Source: Lentimicrobium sp.
GTDB taxonomy: Bacteria; Bacteroidota; Bacteroidia; Flavobacteriales; Flavobacteriaceae
Direction: 5' to 3'
Assembly: GCA_022758945.1 (NCBI GenBank)
Contig: JAEMQE010000208.1
Coordinates: 1 to 5,389, forward strand
Length of the DNA: 5,389 nucleotides
The position numbers were made by a program, and so were the translations under genes. Positions 1 through 5,112 of this stretch are shown here, in pieces; within the stretch, counting starts at the first letter, position 1, and every line of letters starts with the position of its first letter. The notes below the pieces were generated by a model. It was not told the DNA's origin, searched no databases, and saw nothing but the letters and a program-made list of their open reading frames with translations.

Positions 1-132
1 GAAGATTGGGAAACTGAAATAACCACCAAAGAATTTGGCACAAAAACCAAAGCAGAAGCCTTTGGAAGAATTGTTTCTCACACGGCTTATCACGCAGGTC
101 AAATGGCAATAATTAACAAATATGGGAAATAA
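1..132 (+). CDS. DinB-like superfamily protein, C-terminal fragment (5' end outside window)
   Basis: An open frame enters from the left edge and gives the last 43 residues of a protein ending at TAA 130-132. The tail contains SHTAYHAGQM, which resembles the final helix of DinB/YfiT-type four-helix proteins (an H-x3-H-x-GQ pattern). In that fold a histidine of this helix is usually one of the three metal ligands. The family includes metal-dependent thiol transferases such as bacillithiol transferase, but many members have no known role, and with only the C-terminus visible the substrate cannot be told. It has no visible membrane segment and is probably cytoplasmic. Its stop lies 11 bp inside the next gene, so the two are likely co-transcribed and possibly translationally coupled. 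The family call rests on one short motif. Confidence 0.65.
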   Translation, partial: EDWETEITTKEFGTKTKAEAFGRIVSHTAYHAGQMAIINKYGK

Positions 133-775
133 ATTAATCCTTTTCAGCCTCTTATTAAGTGTGAATTTTATACTTAGTCAATCCATAAAAGTCAATGATA
201 CCGATTTTTCAAAAGGAAAATTGGGGAATTTGCAAACCATCAAATTAAAAGACATAAGCAAGTTTCACGGTCATTTGTGCGATGGATTGGTTGAAGGTTT
301 TATCGCTTTGGAATTAGGTTTAAAACAATTATATCCTGACGGAATCATCGACAGAACCAACACCAGAATCGTGAGTAAATCATCGCCTTGTTTAACCGAT
401 GTTGCTATTTATGTTTCTGGCGGTAGAGTTCAATACAATACTTTTTATGTGGATAATTCAATGGAAGGAATGTATGTTGTACAAAGAATCGATAATTTAA
501 AAACCATCATCATCAAACGAAAACCAAATGTAAAGCCAGCCATCATTGATGAAATGGGTAATAAGGCAATCAAAGGAGAATTAGACGAATGCAAATTAGA
601 AGAGCTTAAAAAATTAGAAAATGATTATGCCAAATTCCTATTGAAAAGCAAGCCAGAAGATTTATTTTCTGTTGCAACAATCACTACTTTTCAATGGAGT
701 CCAAAATCTGAAATGTATCTTAAAACAGATATTATAAACAAAGAAAAATCAAATTGTAAAATTAAATTAAATTAA
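122..775 (+). CDS. Secreted FmdE-family protein (formylmethanofuran dehydrogenase subunit E-like)
   Basis: A 217-residue protein. Residues 1-20 look like a Sec signal peptide (K4, hydrophobic core LILFSLLLSVNFIL, then SQS), so it probably acts in the periplasm or envelope. The FmdE-type core starts near residue 46 with FHGHLCDG (H49, H51, C53), followed by a second cysteine in SPCLTDV (C90). The His/Cys pattern suggests a metal site. In archaeal FmdE, as I recall it, the motif reads HGHxCPG; here Pro is replaced by Asp54. I see no C-terminal CxxC zinc ribbon. No methanofuran pathway is expected in such a bacterium, so the archaeal name is only a family label. The ATG at 122 overlaps the end of the DinB-like gene and was chosen because it gives a clean signal peptide. 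The stop is 2 bp before the arsF-like ATG, which strongly implies joint function with the ArsF/ArsG pair. The biochemical role is unknown. Confidence 0.8.
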   Translation: MGNKLILFSLLLSVNFILSQSIKVNDTDFSKGKLGNLQTIKLKDISKFHGHLCDGLVEGFIALELGLKQLYPDGIIDRTNTRIVSKSSPCLTDVAIYVSGGRVQYNTFYVDNSMEGMYVVQRIDNLKTIIIKRKPNVKPAIIDEMGNKAIKGELDECKLEELKKLENDYAKFLLKSKPEDLFSVATITTFQWSPKSEMYLKTDIINKEKSNCKIKLN

Positions 776-777
776 AA

Positions 778-1176
778 ATGAAGAAAGTTATTTTAACATC
801 CGTTTTCGCAACTTTTATGTTGCTATTTGTTTCTTATAATGGAAATGCTCAAGACAAAAAAGCAACAGCTACAACTGTTCAAGTGATTCAATTCCACTCG
901 GAACACCGTTGTATGACCTGCAACAAAATCGAGGAATTAGCTAGAATTGCGCTGAAAAAATATCCAACCATTCCTTTTTCCTTAGTCAACGCCGATGACA
1001 AAAAGAACGAAAAGCAATGTGCGCAATTTCAAGCGTACGGAAGTTCCTTGTATTTGTACAACACCAAAACCAAAAAGATTAAGAATTTAACTGATATGGC
1101 GTTTATGAATGCCGGAGACCAAGATAAATTCATAAGCGAATTCAATAAAAATATGGATGCTTTCCTAAAATCGTAG
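778..1176 (+). CDS. arsF: ArsF-family periplasmic thioredoxin-fold protein (nitrophenyl compound nitroreductase subunit family)
   Basis: A 132-residue protein with a Sec signal peptide (residues 1-24, ending NGNA before QDKK), so the mature protein is periplasmic. The mature part looks like a thioredoxin fold: strand VQVIQFH, then the CxxC motif C45-M-T-C48 in HRCMTCNKIEELA, a second strand near IPFSLVNAD (residues 65-73), and a third strand SSLYLYN (residues 89-95). An extra cysteine is C81. The family takes its name from ArsF of the ArsEFG system described in Shewanella, where ArsE and ArsF together are needed for reduction of aromatic nitro-arsenicals. Whether this homologue does that is inference; a general periplasmic dithiol/disulfide carrier is the main alternative. 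It is packed between the FmdE-like gene (2 bp) and arsG (1 bp). I do not see a small ArsE-like redox protein in the window. Confidence 0.82.
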   Translation: MKKVILTSVFATFMLLFVSYNGNAQDKKATATTVQVIQFHSEHRCMTCNKIEELARIALKKYPTIPFSLVNADDKKNEKQCAQFQAYGSSLYLYNTKTKKIKNLTDMAFMNAGDQDKFISEFNKNMDAFLKS

Positions 1177-1177
1177 T

Positions 1178-1879
1178 ATGGAATGGATTAACGATTTAGC
1201 CCAAAATCAGGAAATGCCGCTTTTGGCGGCACTGGCTTTGGGTTTACTGACCGCCATCTCGCCTTGTCCGTTGGCAACAAACATTACCGCTACGGCCTTT
1301 ATCGCCAAAACTATCAACAGCCGGAAGAAAGTTTTGTTGAGCGGTGTGCTCTACACTTTAGGAAGAATGTTTTCCTATACTGTTATTAGCACAATCATTT
1401 ATTTTGGTGCCAGCACTTTCCAAATAGCGAAACTTTTTCAAGGAAACGGCGAAAAATTTATTGGTTTTGTTTTGGTGATTTTAGGATTAATAATGCTGGA
1501 CATCATCAAACTCAATTTCATAAAAGGTGGCGATTGGATTGAGAGACTTTCGGAAAAATTCAAGACCAAAGGTTTGCTGGGTGCTTTTCTTTTAGGCGCT
1601 TTATTCGCTTTGGCATTTTGTCCTTACAGTGGTGCCTTATTTTTCGGAATGCTGATTCCTATGACCATCAAGTCGGGTTTGGCAATGCCGGTACTGTTTT
1701 CTATTGGCACAGGATTACCTGTAATTCTCTTCGCTTTTGTGATCGCGTTTAGTATGGAAAAACTGGGAATGTATTTCAAAGCCATTACCAAAATCGAAAA
1801 AGTAATGCGGATTTTGGCGGGAGTTACCTTCATCGTAACGGGATTGTATTACATCAATATTTACTTTAAATTGATTTGA
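1178..1879 (+). CDS. arsG: ArsG-family permease, CcdA/DsbD-like six-TM protein (aromatic arsenical efflux family)
   Basis: A 233-residue inner-membrane protein with about six hydrophobic segments (roughly residues 12-35, 54-75, 92-113, 133-158, 166-192 and 208-230). It has the inverted-repeat signature of CcdA/DsbD transmembrane domains: a Cys-Pro in the first segment of each half, C30 in AISPCPLA and C148 in LAFCPYSG. In DsbD-type proteins this pair passes electrons from cytoplasmic thioredoxin to the periplasm. The ArsG branch has been described as an efflux permease for trivalent aminobenzyl arsenicals. Either role, electron relay to the adjacent ArsF or efflux, fits the sequence. The ATG follows the arsF stop by 1 bp, so the two are almost certainly co-translated. 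The 5' third, near 1215-1320, looks richer in G and C than the flanking genes by eye; this was not measured. No strong terminator follows, so transcription may run into arsR. Confidence 0.82.
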   Translation: MEWINDLAQNQEMPLLAALALGLLTAISPCPLATNITATAFIAKTINSRKKVLLSGVLYTLGRMFSYTVISTIIYFGASTFQIAKLFQGNGEKFIGFVLVILGLIMLDIIKLNFIKGGDWIERLSEKFKTKGLLGAFLLGALFALAFCPYSGALFFGMLIPMTIKSGLAMPVLFSIGTGLPVILFAFVIAFSMEKLGMYFKAITKIEKVMRILAGVTFIVTGLYYINIYFKLI

Positions 1880-1919
1880 GCTATTTTAAATAATTGTTAA
1901 GTTTTAAAAAAATATTTTT

Positions 1920-1946
1920 TTTGCAAACAAAACAATCGTAATATTG
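1920..1946 (+). promoter_or_regulatory. Candidate Bacteroidota-type promoter for the arsR operon
   Basis: TTTG at 1920-1923 and TAATATTG at 1939-1946 resemble the Bacteroidota sigma elements TTTG (-33) and TAnnTTTG (-7). The second element matches at five of six defined positions. The 15-bp gap is a little shorter than the usual 17 or more, so this is a plausible call and not a firm one. A 16-bp A-tract/T-tract palindrome (1906-1921) lies just upstream and may bend the DNA or act as an UP-like element. Transcription would start near 1953-1956, leaving a leader of only about ten bases before the arsR ATG. Confidence 0.45.
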
Positions 1947-1952
1947 CAATAT
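1941..1952. promoter_or_regulatory. Perfect 12-bp palindrome, candidate ArsR operator
   Basis: ATATTGCAATAT is its own reverse complement, overlaps the candidate -7 element, and ends 12 bp before the arsR ATG. ArsR-family dimers bind AT-rich inverted repeats over or beside their own promoter, and a repressor here would block polymerase directly. A second TTGCAA core occurs at 1921-1926, 23 bp upstream of the one at 1944-1949, and could be an auxiliary half or second site. Assignment to ArsR is inferred from position and symmetry. Confidence 0.5.
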
Positions 1953-1964
1953 ACACATAATACT

Positions 1965-2297
1965 ATGGGAGCATCCAAAACAGACAGCTTTAATGACCAC
2001 CAAAATGAACTAGCTATTTTAGCCAAAGCACTCGGTCATCCAGCACGCATAGCGATTATCGAATTTTTACTAAAAGTAGATACCTGCATTTGCGGCGACA
2101 TCGTCAACGAATTGCCATTGGCACAACCCACCGTTTCGCAACACTTAAAAGAATTGAAGAATGCGGGTTTAATCAAAGGAAACTTCGAAGGAGCTACAAT
2201 TTGCTACTGCATTAATGAATCGGGCTTCGAAAAAATAAAAGGTTTTTTCCTAGAAGTTACCCAACATTTGGAGAAAAGTAAAAAGCAATGTTGTTAA
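1965..2297 (+). CDS. arsR: ArsR-family arsenite-responsive repressor
   Basis: A 110-residue winged-helix repressor, typical ArsR/SmtB length. LAKALGHPARIAIIEFLL (residues 19-36) is the family start, and the recognition helix region is QPTVSQHLKELKNAGLI (residues 54-70). The CxC in VDTCICGDIV (C41, C43) sits where Escherichia coli ArsR has its ELCVC metalloid site, supporting As(III) or Sb(III) sensing. Further cysteines are C80 and C82 (ICYC) and the terminal pair C109-C110, more thiols than the minimal sensor needs. The start is set at the ATG at 1965. A longer reading from TTG at 1944 is possible but would place the codon inside the palindrome and the -7 element and adds only seven residues that do not look like the family. 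It is the first gene of the core operon (16-bp gap to DUF6428) and is probably autoregulated. Confidence 0.93.
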   Translation: MGASKTDSFNDHQNELAILAKALGHPARIAIIEFLLKVDTCICGDIVNELPLAQPTVSQHLKELKNAGLIKGNFEGATICYCINESGFEKIKGFFLEVTQHLEKSKKQCC

Positions 2298-2313
2298 TTT
2301 AAATTAAAGAAAA

Positions 2314-2784
2314 ATGAAACTATCTCAAGTAAAAAACATTTTAAAAACAGTTGAAGCGGTAAACTTCAACTTGCCTGATGGAACAACTGTTCCAGAACAT
2401 TTTCACGTAACCGAAGTAGGTCTAATAACCAAAAACTTCATCGATTGTGGAGGAACAGTCCGCAAAGAAACCGTGGTCAATTTCCAGTTATGGGACGCCA
2501 ATGATTTTGAACACCGATTGAAACCCCAAAAATTACTGAACATCATCGAATTGTCCGAAAAAGTTTTAGGTATCGAAGATTTCGAAATTGAAGTGGAATA
2601 TCAGGCACAAACCATCGGTAAATACGATTTGGATTTCAACGGAAACGATTTTGTTTTGCTAAACAAAAAAACTGCTTGTTTGGCTCAAGACCAGTGTGGC
2701 GTTCCTGCCGAAAAACAAAAAGTAAGATTATCAGATATGAATAACGAACCGAGCTGTTGCACTCCAGGCGGAAGTTGCTGCTAA
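2314..2784 (+). CDS. DUF6428 family protein with cysteine-rich tail
   Basis: A 156-residue cytoplasmic protein (no signal peptide, no membrane segment) that I recognise as the DUF6428 family, found in Bacteroidota ars operons. Its function is not established. The N-terminal part has PEHFHVTEVG (E28, H29, H31), then C45 in FIDCGG and W60. The end is rich in cysteine: C122, C128, C148-C149 and C155-C156, the last four in a flexible-looking CCTPGGSCC tail. The mixed His/Glu and thiol content suggests binding of As(III) or another soft metal, but that is inference. It lies 16 bp after arsR and 25 bp before the arsC-like gene, with an A-rich stretch (AAAGAAAA) ahead of the ATG instead of a Shine-Dalgarno sequence. 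Possible roles are an arsenite chaperone for ACR3 or an accessory to the reductase. Confidence 0.82.
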   Translation: MKLSQVKNILKTVEAVNFNLPDGTTVPEHFHVTEVGLITKNFIDCGGTVRKETVVNFQLWDANDFEHRLKPQKLLNIIELSEKVLGIEDFEIEVEYQAQTIGKYDLDFNGNDFVLLNKKTACLAQDQCGVPAEKQKVRLSDMNNEPSCCTPGGSCC

Positions 2785-2809
2785 TTTTCAAACAATTAAA
2801 TCAATAAAA

Positions 2810-3442
2810 ATGACATCAAGCAAAACTATCCTTTTTCCCGAAATCGAAAATGTAATTAACGCTTTAAACTTCGAAAGCATTTCTGAAGAACGTAAAATCG
2901 TTTTACAACCTTTAGTTGAATACATTCAAAGTAAAGCGAGTAACCAACAAGAAATTAGATTAAACTTAATCTGCACTCACAATTCCAGAAGAAGTCATTT
3001 GTCACAAGTTTGGGCACAAACAGCGGCAGCTCATTATGGCATAAAAAACGTGTTTTGTTATTCAGGAGGAACCGAAGCAACAGCTATGTTCCCGATGGCT
3101 GCCAAAACATTAGCAAAACAAGGGTTTCAAATCAAAACCATTGCCGAAGGAAATAATCCTATCTACACTATAAAATATGCCAGTAACGAACACCCAATTA
3201 TTGGTTTCTCAAAAACCTATGATGACGATTTTAATCCACAAAGTGAATTTGCAGCGATATTAACTTGCTCCACCGCCGACCAAGGGTGTCCTTTTATTGC
3301 TGGTGCCGAAAAGCGTATTCCAATTACTTTTGAAGATCCAAAAGCCTTTGACAACACACCTCAACAAGCCGAAAAATACGAGGAAAGAAGTGTGCAAATT
3401 GCAACCGAAATGTTCTATGTTTTCTCACAAATCAAACAATAA
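2810..3442 (+). CDS. arsC: ArsC-like protein, low-molecular-weight tyrosine phosphatase fold, N-terminally extended
   Basis: A 210-residue protein of the LMW-PTP/thioredoxin-type arsenate reductase fold. The phosphate-binding loop is C55-T-H-N-S-R-R61-S, the Cx5R signature of the family, preceded by the hydrophobic strand IRLNLI. The general-acid DP motif is D176-P177 in FEDPKAFD. It probably reduces arsenate to arsenite for export by ACR3. It is longer than the classical enzyme of about 130-140 residues, with about 50 residues ahead of the P-loop and an insertion between the P-loop and the DP motif. The remaining cysteines are C83, C153 and C160. The closely spaced pair near residues 82 and 89 that shuttles the disulfide in Staphylococcus aureus ArsC is not present in that form; C153 and C160, seven apart in LTCSTADQGCPF, could serve instead. 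A pure phosphatase role is the alternative. Its stop is 2 bp before the acr3 ATG. Confidence 0.85.
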   Translation: MTSSKTILFPEIENVINALNFESISEERKIVLQPLVEYIQSKASNQQEIRLNLICTHNSRRSHLSQVWAQTAAAHYGIKNVFCYSGGTEATAMFPMAAKTLAKQGFQIKTIAEGNNPIYTIKYASNEHPIIGFSKTYDDDFNPQSEFAAILTCSTADQGCPFIAGAEKRIPITFEDPKAFDNTPQQAEKYEERSVQIATEMFYVFSQIKQ

Positions 3443-3444
3443 CT

Positions 3445-4515
3445 ATGTCAGCAAATAATTGTGCACCAGTAGTAGAACGAAAGAAACTAGGTTTTCTGGA
3501 TCGTTTCTTGACCCTTTGGATATTTCTGGCAATGGCAATCGGAGTTTCCGTTGGCTATTTTATTCCGTCCAGTAGCGGTTTTATCAATTCCTTTTCAAGT
3601 GGTACAACAAATATTCCTTTGGCAATTGGATTAATCTTGATGATGTATCCGCCATTAGCCAAAGTAAAATATGAACAAATGGGCGAAGTGTTCAAAAACA
3701 CAAAAGTGTTGGGAGCTTCATTATTTCTCAATTGGATTGTGGGTCCTATTTTAATGTTTTCTTTGGCATTACTTTTTCTTAATGGCTATCCAGAATATAT
3801 GATTGGAGTTATACTAATCGGGTTAGCTCGTTGTATTGCAATGGTTGTAGTTTGGAATGATTTAGCCGACGGAAACCGCGAATATGCTGCAGGATTAATT
3901 GCCCTAAACAGTATTTTTCAAGTGTTGTTGTATAGCGTTTATGCTTATGTTTTCATTACCATACTTCCGCCCTATTTTGGTTACACAGGTTTTGAAGTGA
4001 ATATCAGCATCGGACAAATTGCAGAAAGTGTGGGTATTTATTTAGGAATCCCTTTTGCACTCGGAATTATCAGCCGTTATGGGCTTATTGCACTTAAAGG
4101 TGCCGAATGGTTTGAAACAAAATATGTGCCTTTTATTTCTCCAATAACATTAATTTCATTATTATTTACTATTATTTTAATGTTTAGTCTTAAAGGAGAG
4201 TTAATCATTCAAATCCCAATGGATGTAGTCCGTATTGCCATTCCATTAGTAATTTATTTTACAATAATGTTTGTCATCAGTTTCTTTATCGGAAAATACT
4301 TTGGTGCCGATTATTCAAAATCAACTGCCATAGCATTCACGGCAACAGGAAACAATTTCGAATTAGCCATTGCAGTGGCTATTGGAGTATTTGGCATCAA
4401 TAGTGGTCAAGCGTTTGCAGGTGTAATTGGTCCATTGGTCGAAGTGCCAGCTTTAATAGCTTTAGTAAATTTAGCCTTTTGGTTCAGAAAAAAATATTAT
4501 ACTTTAACTACTTAA
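3445..4515 (+). CDS. acr3: ACR3-family arsenite efflux transporter
   Basis: A 356-residue inner-membrane protein of full length for ACR3, with about ten hydrophobic segments (for example near residues 22-41, 55-71, 88-112, 116-138, 147-174, 228-249, 262-286 and 322-346). Family landmarks are the N-terminal LGFLDRFLTLWIFLAMAIG, the transport cysteine C130 in GLARCIAMVVVWNDLADG, the ATGNNFELAIA segment (E306), and the acidic residue E333 in GPLVEVPALI. The Cys in the fourth segment and the Glu near the last are the residues shown in other ACR3 proteins to be needed for As(III) export driven by the proton gradient. It is the last gene of the arsR operon, separated from arsC by 2 bp, and is followed by a hairpin terminator. 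Nothing in it looks broken. Databases sometimes label the same family arsB. Confidence 0.95.
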   Translation: MSANNCAPVVERKKLGFLDRFLTLWIFLAMAIGVSVGYFIPSSSGFINSFSSGTTNIPLAIGLILMMYPPLAKVKYEQMGEVFKNTKVLGASLFLNWIVGPILMFSLALLFLNGYPEYMIGVILIGLARCIAMVVVWNDLADGNREYAAGLIALNSIFQVLLYSVYAYVFITILPPYFGYTGFEVNISIGQIAESVGIYLGIPFALGIISRYGLIALKGAEWFETKYVPFISPITLISLLFTIILMFSLKGELIIQIPMDVVRIAIPLVIYFTIMFVISFFIGKYFGADYSKSTAIAFTATGNNFELAIAVAIGVFGINSGQAFAGVIGPLVEVPALIALVNLAFWFRKKYYTLTT

Positions 4516-4537
4516 AACCTTATTCATACACATAAGG
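4514..4537 (-). terminator. Weak candidate terminator for the minus-strand arsM
   Basis: Read on the minus strand, a 6-bp stem (CCTTAT pairing with ATAAGG, 8-base loop, 4518-4537) is followed by TTTT. The stem is short and AT-rich, so this could easily be chance. It sits where a terminator for the leftward arsM gene would be expected. Confidence 0.3.
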
Positions 4538-4570
4538 AATATTGGTTTGATAAAAAAACATTTAGATTAA

Positions 4571-4605
4571 ACAGATGCAAGAACTTTTTTGCAACTGTTT
4601 TTTTT
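4571..4605 (+). terminator. Rho-independent terminator after acr3
   Basis: ACAGATGCAA (4571-4580) pairs with TTGCAACTGT (4589-4598) through a 10-bp stem with one A-A mismatch and an 8-base loop. A run of seven T follows directly (4599-4605). It lies 55 bp after the acr3 stop and ends the arsR-acr3 operon. On the minus strand the same hairpin has only a broken T-rich stretch after it, so it is mainly directional, although it could also slow transcription from the convergent arsM. Confidence 0.75.
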
Positions 4606-4617
4606 ATTTACACTCTT

Positions 4618-5106
4618 CTAACAACAACCGCCACCATTATAATGAAATGTGCTTTCGCTAATAAAAATATCGTTTCTTCCTAACGAAGCTAAAGCCACTG
4701 CCGTTTTATCACAAACCGCCAAAGGTTGATTTCGTATTAAAACGTGTCCTTTTTTATCATCAAGATAAACTTCATTTCCATAATAAATAGCTGCTTTTCC
4801 TGTAAATACACAAGCACCATCGGCTGGCATTGGGTCTTTTATGGCACAAACTTCAATGCTTTCTATAAAAATTAATTCATCTGTTGGGTAATTTTCAGTG
4901 TCTAGAATTCGATATGGACGACGTCCATGTATTTCAATGGTACCAAAACCAACATCGGTCAAGGCTTTGATATAATCCGCAATTGGAATACTTCCGCTCA
5001 AGCACAGAGCGCGCAAATGGTCATCATTTCGTAAGGCGTCGTTCATAGGTTGTTCGCACGTTGGGTCACTCATTACCAAACGTCCATCTGGTTTGAGAAC
5101 ACGATA
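4618..5106 (-). pseudogene. arsM: ArsM-type arsenite methyltransferase (arsenosugar type), C-terminal fragment only
   Basis: On the minus strand an open frame runs from about 5106 to TAG at 4618-4620, giving 162 residues. It begins YRVLKPDGRLVMSDP, the post-motif strand/turn of a class I SAM methyltransferase. It continues with TCEQPMNDALRNDD and LRALCLSGSIPIADYIKALTDVGF, which matches the arsenite-binding C-terminal part of ArsM proteins; the Cys in RALCLSG probably corresponds to the third conserved As-binding cysteine. The protein ends GGGCC. The frame hits TAG (5107-5109) immediately upstream. The SAM-binding motifs and the N-terminal cysteines are therefore missing, about 200 residues judging from the family. 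A short reading from TTG at 5079 is open but cannot encode a working enzyme. The cut coincides with the start of OsmC homology on the other strand. I call it a deletion remnant or an assembly artefact. It converges on acr3. Confidence 0.8.
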
Positions 5107-5112
5107 CTACAG
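5104..5112. other. Junction between decapitated arsM and decapitated osmC-like gene
   Basis: ArsM homology on the minus strand stops at 5104-5106 (Tyr) with an in-frame stop next to it. OsmC-like coding on the plus strand becomes recognisable from about 5109-5114 (TGYQT). Two divergent genes that should each have their own start and a shared or separate promoter between them instead meet within about five bases. No terminal repeats, target duplication or insertion-sequence ends are visible. It marks either a real deletion endpoint or a chimeric join in the assembly. Confidence 0.7.

Noticed and set aside
1624..1833. Minus-strand open frame of 69 codons
   Set aside because: It lies entirely inside arsG, has no recognisable domain and its composition is what is expected from the antisense of a membrane-protein gene.
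1906..1922. A7-TA-T8 tract as a terminator for arsG
   Set aside because: It is a pure A/T palindrome with no GC stem and no loop, so it is unlikely to form a stable terminator hairpin; it is better viewed as an A-tract near the arsR promoter.
1944..1964. Seven-codon N-terminal extension of ArsR from a TTG start
   Set aside because: It would start inside the palindrome and the candidate -7 element, and the added residues do not resemble ArsR N-termini. ATG at 1965 is preferred.
4618..5079. A complete 153-residue gene starting at TTG 5079
   Set aside because: ArsM homology continues upstream of that codon to 5106, and the product would lack the SAM-binding part, so it is a truncated ArsM and not an independent small protein.
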